The notes: generated by a model not told the origin, from the letters alone. Shown: positions 8,699-17,326, numbered from the stretch's first letter. The stretch is DNA of 64,000 bases from an uncultured Roseibium sp. (GCF_963669205.1 NZ_OY769915.1:3446001-3510000); one strand, 5' to 3'. Translations and numbers: made by a program.

Positions 8699-9103
8699 AT
8701 GACACTCTATTTGAAACTCGGTGGTCGCGAAGCGATGGTGAAGGCAATGCCGCGCTTGCGTGCCAGACTTGAACAGGATCCCTGTTTCGACCTCTCGCGG
8801 CTCCAGAAGGAATTCGAGCGCGCCGAAGACTTTACGGAATTCCTGATCTTCCTGGTTGGTGGCGCTCCGTTTTACGACGGCAAGCCGATCTGTGAGCTTC
8901 TATCCCCGATTTGCACGTGCAAGGAGGTTTACGACCGGTTCGTTGACCATCTCGTCATGGTGCTGTTCGCAGGAAAGAGAAGCGAAAACGATGAAACGGA
9001 CATCCGTGATCTGATGACGACCTTGCGTCCGCAGGTTCTCGACCCGAGACCTGTTGACCCGATCATGGTCTACTCGGTGGAGCAGGAGTTGATCAGCGCC
9101 TGA
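8699..9103 (+). CDS. Globin-like protein related to group 1 truncated hemoglobins, probably heme-less
   Basis: A 134-residue protein whose N-terminus MTLYLKLGGREAMVKAM matches the start of truncated hemoglobins (xLYxxLGGxxA), and whose FLIFLVGGAPFYDGK matches the FG-loop region. The position expected for the proximal His (normally in a segment like LREAH) reads ICELL, and the B10 Tyr position is not Tyr either. Heme binding is therefore doubtful; it may be a sensor-globin relative that lost the cofactor. The start at 8699 is set by a GAGGG site 7 bases upstream; an in-frame start at 8657 has none. It is followed by a strong terminator. Confidence 0.55.
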   Translation: MTLYLKLGGREAMVKAMPRLRARLEQDPCFDLSRLQKEFERAEDFTEFLIFLVGGAPFYDGKPICELLSPICTCKEVYDRFVDHLVMVLFAGKRSENDETDIRDLMTTLRPQVLDPRPVDPIMVYSVEQELISA

Positions 9104-9126
9104 TCCCGAAATCCAGTTGTTCAAAC

Positions 9127-9162
9127 AAAAACGCCGGCGACAATGCACCGGCGTTTTGTTTT
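9127..9162. terminator. Bidirectional rho-independent terminator
   Basis: Arms AAAACGCCGG and CCGGCGTTTT (9128-9137, 9148-9157) form a 10-bp stem with a 10-base loop; A and T runs flank both sides, so it can end both the globin-like gene (+) and the ClpP-like gene (-), whose stops face each other. Confidence 0.85.
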
Positions 9163-9178
9163 GCAAGTCCGAACAGTG

Positions 9179-9793
9179 TCAGCCCAGCTCTTCCACGCTG
9201 GTGACGACCTTCCCAACAAGACCATACTCGATACCCTCATCGGGGCTCATCCAGTAGTCCCGGTCCGTGTCTTTCTCGATCCGGTCGATCGGCTGGCCGG
9301 TCGCATCCGCGAATATCTTGTTCAACCGGTCACGCATCTTGATGATTTCCTTGGCCTGGATCTCGATGTCGGTCGCCATGCCGCCGGCGCCACCGGACGG
9401 TTGGTGAAGGAGGAACCGCGTGTTCGGCGTGCAGAAACGGTTTTCCTTGGGCACCGATACGTAGATGAGCGCACCCGCGCTTGCCACCCAGCCCATGCCG
9501 AGAATGCGGACTTCCGGTGCAATGAACTTGATCGTGTCGTGGATCATGTCGCCGGATTCGACGTGACCGCCGGGCGAGGAAACAATCACGGTGATCGGAT
9601 CGTTGGAAACCTGTGCCAAGGCAAGCATCCGCGCGCAAACGTCGCGCGCCATGTCCTGGGTGACCGGACCGGTGATCAGCACCGTGCGGGCCTCGAACAG
9701 ATGCTTGTCGACCTGGATCGAAGGCTGGCTCTTGGGTTTGTCGTCTTCGTCGTCATCGAGACGTGCTGGCACATTCGTTGCGTAGTTTTTCAT
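9179..9793 (-). CDS. ClpP-like serine protease (S14 family)
   Basis: A 204-residue ClpP homologue. After an acidic N-terminal extension (LDDDEDDK) comes the ClpP fold with the oxyanion motif SSPGGHVESG, catalytic Ser in GWVASAGALI, catalytic His in FLLHQPSGG and Asp in TDRDYWMS. The full triad is present, so it should be an active peptidase. It stands alone without clpX or clpA, and the divergent sequence around the active serine distinguishes it from the housekeeping ClpP; alphaproteobacteria often carry such extra paralogues. The start at 9793 is used because the protein fold begins there; the longer frame to 9913 adds sequence unlike ClpP. Confidence 0.9.
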   Translation of the reverse strand: MKNYATNVPARLDDDEDDKPKSQPSIQVDKHLFEARTVLITGPVTQDMARDVCARMLALAQVSNDPITVIVSSPGGHVESGDMIHDTIKFIAPEVRILGMGWVASAGALIYVSVPKENRFCTPNTRFLLHQPSGGAGGMATDIEIQAKEIIKMRDRLNKIFADATGQPIDRIEKDTDRDYWMSPDEGIEYGLVGKVVTSVEELG

Positions 9794-9978
9794 GCGCAGG
9801 ATTAAGCTCCCTTTGCTGTTGAGCCGGCTGGACCGACAGTATCTGGCAGATTCGCGGGCATTCATTCCGCGCCTGTTTTGACCATGTGTATGCGAACAAA
9901 CGACCGCTCGCAAACCTTGAAAGCCTGAATAGACCGAAAAGAGTTATCAATCTGGGAACATCGCCGCATTCCGGTCGT

Positions 9979-10830
9979 TTATTCGCCCTGGGGCGGACGT
10001 TCTTCCGCCGCTGTGTGCCTGCGCCCGACAATGAAATGCCAGGCGAGGAGAAACGCGAATGGAAGCGACGGCCATACGAACCACAGGGTCGAGAGCCCGG
10101 TCGTCAGAAGATTCAGCACGAAAAAGAACCCGATCAGCACAACACAGGTCCGCACCCGTCTGGGCTGCATACGCAGCCAGCGACGCGCCTGTTCGAACCC
10201 GTTTGCGACTGCCCGCGTGTCCTTGTCCCATTGCGGCTGATCGGACGCGCTGGTCTGCGCCTGCGTGTCCTCCTCCCGATCATCCATCACTTCGGTTGGC
10301 GAATTCCGGCCACCCAGCCGCACCGCATAGGTCTCTACCGGTTCGCTGACATTCTTGACAACCTGCGGCCCGAGCGGTTCGAACCCGAGCGCGACCTTCG
10401 CCTTTACCTGGTCGTAGACGGATTGGGACAGCATGATCCCGCCGCGCGGAGCCAGCTCCTGCAGCCGCGCTGCAACATTGACGCCATCCCCATAGATATC
10501 ATCGCCCTCGACCATGATATCGCCGAGATTGATCCCGACGCGAAACTCCATCCGGTTCATTTCGGGAAGCTCGGCATTGCGGAGCGACAGCTCGTTCTGA
10601 ATGTCAACGGCGCACTGGACCGCTTCGATCACGGACGCGAATTCGATGATGACGGCGTCGCCCCACGTGTTCACGATCCGGCCGTTGTGCCGCTCCGTCA
10701 GAGAGGACATGACCTCCCGATACGCGCGCAGCCTGTCCAGCGTGCCGTCCTCGTCCCGCTCCATGAGCTTGGAATATTGTGCAACATCCGCGCACATAAT
10801 CGCCGACAGACGCCGCTTGACCCGTTGCAT
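9979..10830 (-). CDS. Class III adenylate/guanylate cyclase with C-terminal 2TM domain
   Basis: A 283-residue membrane cyclase. Residues 6-175 form the catalytic domain of the common rhizobial type (RRLSAIMCADVAQYSKLM), with metal ligands Asp15 and Asp58 (TWGDAV) and the late YGDGVNVAARLQ. A linker of about 45 residues leads to a C-terminal pair of transmembrane helices (about 225-265), matching the '2TM' domain often fused to bacterial sensors. The order (catalytic domain first, membrane anchor last) tethers the enzyme to the cytoplasmic face. An AGGGG ribosome-binding site precedes the ATG. It lies 186 bp from the ClpP-like gene and is not obviously coupled to it. Confidence 0.88.
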   Translation of the reverse strand: MQRVKRRLSAIMCADVAQYSKLMERDEDGTLDRLRAYREVMSSLTERHNGRIVNTWGDAVIIEFASVIEAVQCAVDIQNELSLRNAELPEMNRMEFRVGINLGDIMVEGDDIYGDGVNVAARLQELAPRGGIMLSQSVYDQVKAKVALGFEPLGPQVVKNVSEPVETYAVRLGGRNSPTEVMDDREEDTQAQTSASDQPQWDKDTRAVANGFEQARRWLRMQPRRVRTCVVLIGFFFVLNLLTTGLSTLWFVWPSLPFAFLLAWHFIVGRRHTAAEERPPQGE

Positions 10831-10924
10831 GCTGGAAACCCCTGAGACCTACACCTAAGGAATGGGAAGCCGGGGAGCAAATTGCAAGAAAAAACCAGCC
10901 ATCAACGCGATCCGCGCTTGCGCC

Positions 10925-11332
10925 CTACTCGCCGTACTGCGCCAGTTTTCGAAGGGCATCCAGTGCATCGTCTGCTCTCTCGGCCGGAACGAACACGTGA
11001 TCATGAAAATAGGCTGCCACGACATTGGCGGAAATCCCTTCCTTCGTCAGGGCAGCCGCGATGGCAGCCGTCAGGCCGACCGCCTCGAGGGAGGAATGCA
11101 CGGTCAACGTAATCCTGCGAAACCACTCGGCATCTGCCAGCCCCAACTCCCGCGCCCGTTCAACCGGCAGGATCGCTGTTGTGCCCTCGGTTTCGGCGAA
11201 AAGGCCAATCGCATCATAGTCGACGAGATCCTGAAATGTCCGGTTCGCAAATGTGCAAAAGACATACGGTTCCGGATCGAGCATGGGGCGCATCTGCGCG
11301 ATCAGGGTATGCAGGTCGGTTTCGCCGGTCAT
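10925..11332 (-). CDS. ACT-domain protein (COG3602-like)
   Basis: A 135-residue cytoplasmic protein of the small two-ACT family: an N-terminal half with YVFCTFANRTFQDL and FAETEGTTAILP, and a C-terminal ACT-like half containing ITLTVHSSLEAVGLTAAI and SANVVAAYFHDHVFVP. ACT domains bind amino acids or other small ligands. No fused enzyme is present. The gene is isolated, 94 bp from the cyclase gene and about 100 bp from the DUF3592-like gene. Confidence 0.82.
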   Translation of the reverse strand: MTGETDLHTLIAQMRPMLDPEPYVFCTFANRTFQDLVDYDAIGLFAETEGTTAILPVERARELGLADAEWFRRITLTVHSSLEAVGLTAAIAAALTKEGISANVVAAYFHDHVFVPAERADDALDALRKLAQYGE

Positions 11333-11438
11333 TCCGTTTCCATTTCAGAAATTGGCTGCAACAACAGGTGCAGTAACCGACTGTAACAGTCTCCACTCGA
11401 AAACTCGAACGGCCGGCAGTGCTGAATATTTCGGAAAC

Positions 11439-12383
11439 CTACGCCCCTCGTCGACCGAACCCGCCACCACCGCCGCGCGCTGGATGCGGTCTCGGTATCG
11501 GCCTTCCCGGTGTCTGCGCATACGGTGACCGGCTCATATGAGCAGGAACACCCGGTTGCGCCGCGCGTCCGCCGCCCCCGGGCAAATTCCTGAGGATGCC
11601 GCATATCCCGACATAGATGAATGCAATCCGCCAGACGAAGAACCAGATATATTCCAGGGGCCCGTCGACATACTGGGCCAGAACCAGCGTTTCAGGGGAC
11701 CCGGGCACATATCTGAAGATCGGTCTGAAGGGGGCTTCCGGTGTCGCCCGCTCCTGCCTTTCCCGGAGACTGCCGCCGTAGGAATAGCCGACATGCAGGG
11801 TTTGCTGGTGCGACCTTCCGTCCGCGCCGTCGTAGCGGACAGTCACGAAAAAGCGCGGCCTCCCGGCATCGGGGCTGTCAGGGTCTTTCTTGATCGACAT
11901 GAGTTCACCCTCGACATCGACGCCGATAAAAACCATCTGAAATGAACTGGAGAAATTAAACGCACTCCCGACCAGACCGGCCCCGGCAATGAAAATGCCG
12001 AAGAGAAACACGCCGATCGAAGCCCATTGTCCGGCAACTGAGTCCGCACGCCCTTCATCAGCTTCCGGCAAGCCGGCAGTGACCCGTTTGAACAGTCCGC
12101 GCGCGCCGATCATGAAAAGCCCAACTCCGGCGGCCAACATGCCCACACCCGTTAAGGTTGGCTTCAGGAGAAGCGATGGATCCCCCTCGAAGGAGTGACC
12201 GGTGTACTCTCCCGCTTCCTGCATGAGACGCACCTGGGGAAGACTGGAGTCACCGGTAAACATTTCATAGATAAAATAAAACGCAACAAGACTTGTGATC
12301 GCCCAATAAACGAGAATTCCGCCGATCAAAACGCCGGCAAGTCCTGCCAGAATATCAATGCCGTATCTTAAAGCCCGGTCCAT
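11439..12383 (-). CDS. DUF3592-like membrane protein
   Basis: A 314-residue integral membrane protein with four predicted transmembrane segments (about 10-40, 75-95, 120-145, 245-265). The extracytoplasmic part between the third and fourth contains FFVTVRYDGADG and YVPGSPETLVL, which resemble DUF3592. The C-terminus is a Pro/Arg/Gly-rich tail ending GGGGGFGRRGA. The ATG at 12383 is chosen over a TTG four codons upstream because GGAGGG stands four bases before it. Function unknown. Confidence 0.65.
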   Translation of the reverse strand: MDRALRYGIDILAGLAGVLIGGILVYWAITSLVAFYFIYEMFTGDSSLPQVRLMQEAGEYTGHSFEGDPSLLLKPTLTGVGMLAAGVGLFMIGARGLFKRVTAGLPEADEGRADSVAGQWASIGVFLFGIFIAGAGLVGSAFNFSSSFQMVFIGVDVEGELMSIKKDPDSPDAGRPRFFVTVRYDGADGRSHQQTLHVGYSYGGSLRERQERATPEAPFRPIFRYVPGSPETLVLAQYVDGPLEYIWFFVWRIAFIYVGICGILRNLPGGGGRAAQPGVPAHMSRSPYAQTPGRPIPRPHPARGGGGGFGRRGA

Positions 12384-12477
12384 CGCACCCTCCAATGAAG
12401 ATGCGCAACTCTAACGAGCAAAAGTTTAACCGTCTCCGAAGAGCGATGGTTAACCTTCGAATATCCGGCCGGTCACT

Positions 12478-13440
12478 TCATTTCTTTGCCGCAAGGGCCA
12501 TGTTGCACAGCATCTCGAACATGATCGACACGCCCAGGAAGGCGGTTGCGCCCGCCTGATCGAAAGGCGGCGAAACTTCGACGAGGTCGGCCCCGACAAT
12601 GTTCACCCCTTCCAGCAGCCTGGCAACCTGCAAGGCCTGGAACGAATTCGGCCCGCCGACTTCAGGAGTTCCCGTTCCCGGCGCAAAAGCAGGATCGACG
12701 AAGTCGATGTCATAGGAAACATAGGTGTCCTGCGAGCCGGCGATCTCTCTCGCCTCGACCATGACGTCATCGGGACCGCGCGCATGAAACTCTTCGATGG
12801 GAACGACACGGATGCCGACGCTGTCCGCAAAGTCCCTGTCTTCACTGTCGTAGGCAGTACCGCGAATGCCGATCTGAATGACCCTTTTGGGGTCGAGAAG
12901 GCCTTCTTCGACCGCGCGCCTGAACGGCGTGCCGTGGGTGTATTGCATGCCGCCGAAATAGCTCTTGAAAAGATCCGTGTGACTGTCGAAATGGATCATC
13001 CCAAGCGGCTTGTGCTTCGCGAGCGCACGCAGGATCGGAAGAGAACACAAGTGGTCGCCGCCGGCGGTAAGGGGCCGGATGCCCTGTTCACGGACCCGGT
13101 CGTAAAACGCGGTCATGCGCGTGAGGCTGTCGTCGACGCTCGCCGGGTTCGGCCCGACATCCCCCAGATCGGCGCAGTTTGTCAGCTCGAAGGGACGTAC
13201 GCCGGTTGCCCCGTTCTGGGCCCGGATCATCGTCGACATGTCGCGCAACTGTCTGGGTCCGTGGCGCGGACCCGGCCTGTTGGTCGTTCCGCCGTCCCAC
13301 GGCGCGCCAATCAGGCCGATCTCGACCTCTGCTATCTTGGCGTCATCGAGCGCCACATGCGGCAACCTCATGAATGTCGGGACACCGGCAAAGCGAGGCA
13401 AATCAAACCCGGATACCGGGTGGAAGAACGGATCGGTCAT
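12478..13440 (-). CDS. Arginase/agmatinase family ureohydrolase
   Basis: A binuclear Mn2+ hydrolase that releases urea from a guanidino compound. All metal-binding motifs are present: GGDH, HFDSHTD and SYDIDFVDPAFAPG, the last giving the DxD pair. The start at 13440 (MTDPFFHPVSG) gives 320 residues, the normal length; an upstream in-frame TTG at 13548 would lie inside the next gene. The sequence is closer to agmatinase/guanidinobutyrase enzymes than to arginase, but the substrate cannot be told apart here. It is 85 bp downstream of the SDR gene on the same strand. Confidence 0.9.
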   Translation of the reverse strand: MTDPFFHPVSGFDLPRFAGVPTFMRLPHVALDDAKIAEVEIGLIGAPWDGGTTNRPGPRHGPRQLRDMSTMIRAQNGATGVRPFELTNCADLGDVGPNPASVDDSLTRMTAFYDRVREQGIRPLTAGGDHLCSLPILRALAKHKPLGMIHFDSHTDLFKSYFGGMQYTHGTPFRRAVEEGLLDPKRVIQIGIRGTAYDSEDRDFADSVGIRVVPIEEFHARGPDDVMVEAREIAGSQDTYVSYDIDFVDPAFAPGTGTPEVGGPNSFQALQVARLLEGVNIVGADLVEVSPPFDQAGATAFLGVSIMFEMLCNMALAAKK

Positions 13441-13525
13441 GAGGTCGGCCTGAGGTTGGTTCAAATCTAGTTTGTGCGGGATTCTATTTCTGGCAGAATC
13501 TGCAGCTTGTTCAACAAAAACCGGA

Positions 13526-14218
13526 CTACCAGGCGACTGGTTTGCCAAGGTGATCGAAAAACCCGCCGGTTTCTGCCGGCGAAAGTCCTTCTAAAACCTC
13601 CAGAAGCCGCTGTGCCGCCACATCCGGTTCCTGGACATCGAGCCCGCTCTTCGCGAATGTCTCGGTCAGCTGCGTTCTGACGGTTCCCGGATGAAGAGCG
13701 ACGGCAATTGCCTCGGGGTTTCGTCTGGCGAGTTCGACGGCAGCGGTCCTCAAGATCTGGTTGAGACCTGCCTTGGCAGCCCGATAGGCGTACCAGCCGC
13801 CGAGCCTGTTGTCGCCGATGGAGCCGACGCGCGCGGACAGTGTCGCGAACAGGCCTCGGCCTTCTCTCGGAAAAAGATGCAGAAAATGTTTCATGAGCAG
13901 CGCCGGTCCGATCGCATTGACAGCGTAGGACCGGGCAAGATGGGCCGGGTCGATTTCCCGCCAGCTCTTCTCCGGGCGCGTGCCGTCAAGTGTCAACGCA
14001 CCGCTGGCATCGAACACCAGCCTGACCTCCCCTTCCAGGGATCTCAGGTGCTCCGCGCAAGCCTCGATTGTCGTCTCATCGAGAAGATCGAGCGGCGGCG
14101 CGGACTTTCTGCCGAGACCGACGACCTCGTCGTAGTTTCCCGACGCCCTGACCGCTTCGATGATCGCGGAACCGATGCCGCCGGTGGGGCCGACGATGAC
14201 TGCTATTTTGCGGGTCAT
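13526..14218 (-). CDS. Short-chain dehydrogenase, C-factor-like SDR
   Basis: A 230-residue classical SDR: the N-terminal Rossmann motif VIVGPTGGIGSAI, the NAIGPALL strand, catalytic Ser in LFATLSARVGS and the YAYRAAK active-site motif. The cell-density C-factor family has the same overall form. The ATG at 14218 (MTRKIAVIV) has AGGA six bases upstream and is preferred to a TTG two codons earlier. Substrate unknown; it lies between a ureohydrolase and a cupin gene, all on the minus strand. Confidence 0.88.
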   Translation of the reverse strand: MTRKIAVIVGPTGGIGSAIIEAVRASGNYDEVVGLGRKSAPPLDLLDETTIEACAEHLRSLEGEVRLVFDASGALTLDGTRPEKSWREIDPAHLARSYAVNAIGPALLMKHFLHLFPREGRGLFATLSARVGSIGDNRLGGWYAYRAAKAGLNQILRTAAVELARRNPEAIAVALHPGTVRTQLTETFAKSGLDVQEPDVAAQRLLEVLEGLSPAETGGFFDHLGKPVAW

Positions 14219-14298
14219 GTGCAATCCTGATGTGTGTCCATCGTCAATACGCAGGGAACCGCGGCCAGGATTGCCTTCGGGGCGACAAGTTTCCGGTT

Positions 14299-14682
14299 TC
14301 AGACAGTCGCTGTCCAGATGCCGTCGACATACTCCGCCTCGTCATCGCCTGGCCACGGCGGCATGGAGATGCAGATGAATGTCAGCGGCACGGCCGCGTC
14401 GCTCCGGTACTGAAATGCCGTGCCGGCGGGAATATCGATGGAGACGCCCGGCACCAGTTCCACGGTGCCCGAGGTTTCGCCGTCGGATCGCCAGATCTGT
14501 CCCCGCCCCTCCAGAACGAACCAGAACTCGCTGACCGACTTGTGCCGCGTCGCGCGATTGATCTGCCCCTCAGGAACGGTGGAATGGATCATGTTCCCTG
14601 TCGGGCCGTCCATCAGGAACCGGATGTCCGCCCCCGCAGGGGATTTGGCGTCGAATGTATCGGACAGAATAGTCTGCTTCAC
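14299..14682 (-). CDS. Cupin-domain protein
   Basis: A 127-residue single-domain cupin with a conserved double-stranded beta-helix pattern (SEFWFVLEGRGQIWRS and then PGVSIDIPAGTAFQYRS). The first-motif His residues are only partly present (RHKSVSEFW), so metal binding is uncertain. It starts with GTG, supported by GGTGAGG five bases upstream. It sits between isovaleryl-CoA dehydrogenase and the SDR gene and might be part of the same transcript. No substrate can be assigned. Confidence 0.8.
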   Translation of the reverse strand: MKQTILSDTFDAKSPAGADIRFLMDGPTGNMIHSTVPEGQINRATRHKSVSEFWFVLEGRGQIWRSDGETSGTVELVPGVSIDIPAGTAFQYRSDAAVPLTFICISMPPWPGDDEAEYVDGIWTATV

Positions 14683-14783
14683 GGCGGCCTCACCTTTTCG
14701 CAGAGACGGCGGCGTGACGTCCCTGCGACCATTCTTGCCGCGCCTGAAAGGTCTTGTCGAGCAGCCGGCTAGAGCACCGGGCT

Positions 14784-15956
14784 CTAAACTGTCTTGTTGA
14801 AGATTTCCCGCCCGATCAGCATGCGCCTGATTTCCGATGTCCCGGCACCGATCTCGTAGAGCTTGGCGTCACGCAACAGCCGGCCGGTCGGATACTCGTT
14901 GATATAGCCGTTGCCACCGAGCAACTGGATCGCATCGAGAGCGATCTTCGTTGCGTTTTCAGCGGCATAAAGGATTGCACCCGCCGCGTCCTCCCGGGTC
15001 GTCTCCCCGCGGTCGCAGGCTTTTGCGACTGCGTAGACATAGGACTTGGTGGCATTCATCGAAACATACATGTCCGCGACCTTGCCCTGCACCAGTTGGA
15101 AAGTTCCGATCGGCTGACCGAACTGTTCCCGCTCGTGCACATAGGGAATGACGACGTCCATGGCCGCCTGCATGATCCCGACACAGCCGGCCGCAAGGAC
15201 GGCACGTTCGTAATCAAGCCCTGACATCAGCACATTGACGCCCTTGCCGACTTCCCCAAGCACGTTTTCCTCCGGCACTTCGCAGTCCTGGAAAACGAGT
15301 TCACCTGTTTCCGAGCCGCGCATGCCCAATTTGTCCAGCTTCTGTGCGACGGAAAACCCGGGAAAGTTCTTTTCGACCAGGAACGCCGTGATGCCTTTGG
15401 GGCCAGCATCCGGATCGGTCTTGGCGTAAATGATCATGGTGTCTGCCGACGGACCGTTGGTGATCCACATTTTCGAGCCGTTCAGAACGTAGCGGTCACC
15501 TTTCTTTTCGGCCCGGAGCTTCATGGAGACGACATCGGAACCCGCTCCCGGTTCCGACATGGCCAGAGCCCCGAGATGTTCGCCCGTTATCAGCTTTTCA
15601 AGGTAGCGCTTCTTCTGATCTTCCCGGCCCCAGCGGCGCAACTGGTTGACACACAGGTTTGAATGGGCGCCATAGCTCAGCCCGATGGAAGCGGAGGCGC
15701 GGCTGACCTCTTCCATCGCGATGCAATGCTCCAGGTAGCCGAGGCCGGAACCGCCCCAGTCTTCCTCCACGGTGATGCCGTGAAGGCCGAGTTCACCCAT
15801 TTCCGGCCAGATCTCTCTCGGGAACCAGTCTTCCCTGTCGATCTTCTCCGCGAGCGGGGCAATACGGTCCTGACTGAAGGATCGAACCGTGTCGCGCAGC
15901 ATGTCTGCGGTTTCGCCCAGATCGAAGTTGAAACCGGGAAAATCGTTGCGAATCAT
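14784..15956 (-). CDS. ivd: Isovaleryl-CoA dehydrogenase
   Basis: FAD-dependent acyl-CoA dehydrogenase of leucine degradation: isovaleryl-CoA to 3-methylcrotonyl-CoA, passing electrons to ETF. 390 residues. The family signatures LAMSEPGAGSD and QLLGGNGYINEYPTGRLLRDAK are present, and the catalytic Glu is at position 250 in SGLDYERAVLA. That helix-G location of Glu, together with the flanking sequence, is what separates isovaleryl-CoA dehydrogenases from other members. A strong GGAGG precedes the ATG. It ends the MerR-thioesterase-GNAT-ivd run. Confidence 0.93.
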   Translation of the reverse strand: MIRNDFPGFNFDLGETADMLRDTVRSFSQDRIAPLAEKIDREDWFPREIWPEMGELGLHGITVEEDWGGSGLGYLEHCIAMEEVSRASASIGLSYGAHSNLCVNQLRRWGREDQKKRYLEKLITGEHLGALAMSEPGAGSDVVSMKLRAEKKGDRYVLNGSKMWITNGPSADTMIIYAKTDPDAGPKGITAFLVEKNFPGFSVAQKLDKLGMRGSETGELVFQDCEVPEENVLGEVGKGVNVLMSGLDYERAVLAAGCVGIMQAAMDVVIPYVHEREQFGQPIGTFQLVQGKVADMYVSMNATKSYVYAVAKACDRGETTREDAAGAILYAAENATKIALDAIQLLGGNGYINEYPTGRLLRDAKLYEIGAGTSEIRRMLIGREIFNKTV

Positions 15957-15982
15957 AACTTTACCTCCCCGCGACCCTGATA

Positions 15983-16429
15983 TCAGGTTCGCACGTAACG
16001 AATGGAATCGCTCAGCTCGCCGATCCGGTCGTAGAGCAGCTGAGCACGCTTGTTGTCTCGATCGGTGTGCCAGTAGACCTTGCCGCTGGCGCCGGGTTCC
16101 CGGTCCGCCGCTGCGTACACCGCCTCAATCAGTTTTCTGCCGGCTCCCGTGCCCCTGGCCTCGGGGCTCACGTAAAGATCTTCAAGATAGCAGACCGTTT
16201 CCAGCGACCAGGTGCTGTCGTGAAACAGAAAATGCACGAAACCGACCACCGCGCCGTCGCGTTCGGCGACGAGAGCGCTGTGTGAACCGGGCGCAAGCAG
16301 GCGCTTGAACATTCCGTCGGTGACCTCCGGGGCGAGATCCTGCTCGTAGAAGTCCAGGTAGGCTGCCCAATGGCGTTCCCAGATGAATCTGTCGTCCGCC
16401 GACAGATCGCGGATCAGAATACCCGACAT
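15983..16429 (-). CDS. GNAT family N-acetyltransferase
   Basis: A 148-residue GNAT. The acetyl-CoA pyrophosphate-binding motif appears as SPEARGTGAGRKLIEAV, after the strand CYLEDLYVS; the C-terminal VYWHTDRDNKRAQLLYDRIG is the typical motif B. It lies 3 bp after the thioesterase and 26 bp before ivd, so it is cotranscribed with both. The substrate is unknown; small-molecule amine acetylation is the common role in this subfamily. Confidence 0.9.
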   Translation of the reverse strand: MSGILIRDLSADDRFIWERHWAAYLDFYEQDLAPEVTDGMFKRLLAPGSHSALVAERDGAVVGFVHFLFHDSTWSLETVCYLEDLYVSPEARGTGAGRKLIEAVYAAADREPGASGKVYWHTDRDNKRAQLLYDRIGELSDSIRYVRT

Positions 16430-16432
16430 GGT

Positions 16433-16879
16433 TCAATCCTTTACGCCTGCAACGCTGACAAGCGTGAACAGCCCGGTCGCGACATGGACCTGCAATCCGT
16501 CCTCGAGCCCGTAGACATCCGCCTTTGCGATGGTGAGCGTTCGGCCGGGCTTCACGACGCGCCCCCGTGCCAGCAGTGTCCCCTGCCGGGCCGGGTTGAG
16601 CAGGTTGATCTTGTATTCACTCGTCAAGACACCGCAATCAGCGGCAAAGAGGGACAGGGCCGCATATCCGGCGGCGCTGTCGGCAATCGACGATGTTGCC
16701 CCGGCATGAAAGAAACCATGTTGCTGGGTCAGTTCCCGACGCATGTTCAGTTCGATATCCACGGCACCCGGGGCGACGTGCACCAGTTCCGCCCCGAGAT
16801 GCTTCATGAAATGCTGCAAGGCGAAACTGTTCCGGACACGGTGGTTCCAGTCGGGATCTCTCGGCTTCAGATCCATCAT
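16433..16879 (-). CDS. PaaI-type acyl-CoA thioesterase (hotdog fold)
   Basis: A 148-residue hotdog-fold thioesterase. The PaaI-like motif QQHGFFHAGATSSIADSAAG contains the catalytic-region Gly and Asp residues, followed by TSEYKINLLNPARQG. It probably removes CoA from stalled intermediates of leucine or aromatic degradation. Its ATG overlaps the MerR gene stop by four bases (ATGA), and the GNAT gene follows 3 bp later, so it is inside the regulator-to-ivd transcript. Confidence 0.9.
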   Translation of the reverse strand: MMDLKPRDPDWNHRVRNSFALQHFMKHLGAELVHVAPGAVDIELNMRRELTQQHGFFHAGATSSIADSAAGYAALSLFAADCGVLTSEYKINLLNPARQGTLLARGRVVKPGRTLTIAKADVYGLEDGLQVHVATGLFTLVSVAGVKD

Positions 16880-17277
16880 TCACTCCCGACACGCGATTTG
16901 CTGCCAAGTTCCGACATGCGTGTCCTGGCTCCGGCCTCCACTTCGTCGAGTTCCAGCAGCGTCAATTCGATGTCGCGCTGCTTTTCAAGCAGCTCTTCCC
17001 GGCGCGCCGCGATTTTCGCCAGAAGCAGCCTCAACTGGCCTGCCTCACCCGGCGACATGCCGTACATCTCAATCATTTCCTTGATTTCGTTCAGGGAAAA
17101 TCCGAGCCGTTTGCCCCGCAGAATGAGTTTTATACGCGTGCGGTCACCGGGCGTATAGAGCCGCTGACGGCCGCGTCTTTGCGGCGTGACCAGCCCCTGG
17201 GCCTCATAGAAGCGCAAGGTTCGAGTCGTGATATCGAACTCCTGCGTCAGTTGTGTGATCGTGAAATAGCGCTGCAT
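16876..17277 (-). CDS. liuR: MerR family transcriptional regulator, LiuR-like
   Basis: A 133-residue MerR regulator: N-terminal winged helix with ITQLTQEFDITTRTLRFYE and the wing RGRQRLYTPGDR, then a long dimerisation helix (about 75-120). No Cys-rich metal site is present in the C-terminus, which excludes the metal-sensing MerR types. Because it heads an operon with ivd and a thioesterase, and because the DNA-binding part resembles LiuR, I infer a regulator of leucine/isovalerate degradation. The gene is first in the transcript, so autoregulation through the upstream palindrome is likely. Confidence 0.8.
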   Translation of the reverse strand: MQRYFTITQLTQEFDITTRTLRFYEAQGLVTPQRRGRQRLYTPGDRTRIKLILRGKRLGFSLNEIKEMIEMYGMSPGEAGQLRLLLAKIAARREELLEKQRDIELTLLELDEVEAGARTRMSELGSKSRVGSE

Positions 17278-17300
17278 GCCCGCTCCTTGATACGGGCACA

Positions 17301-17326
17301 GTTTAATCTTTTTACGTTAAAGTCAA
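17301..17326 (-). promoter_or_regulatory. Promoter region with possible LiuR operator
   Basis: Upstream of the MerR gene the minus strand reads TTGACTTTAACGTAAAAAG followed by ATTAAACT. TTGACT looks like a -35 box, and the near-palindrome TTTAACGTAAA lies where MerR-type operators sit. Spacing to a -10 is not ideal, so the exact promoter is uncertain. Confidence 0.35.
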
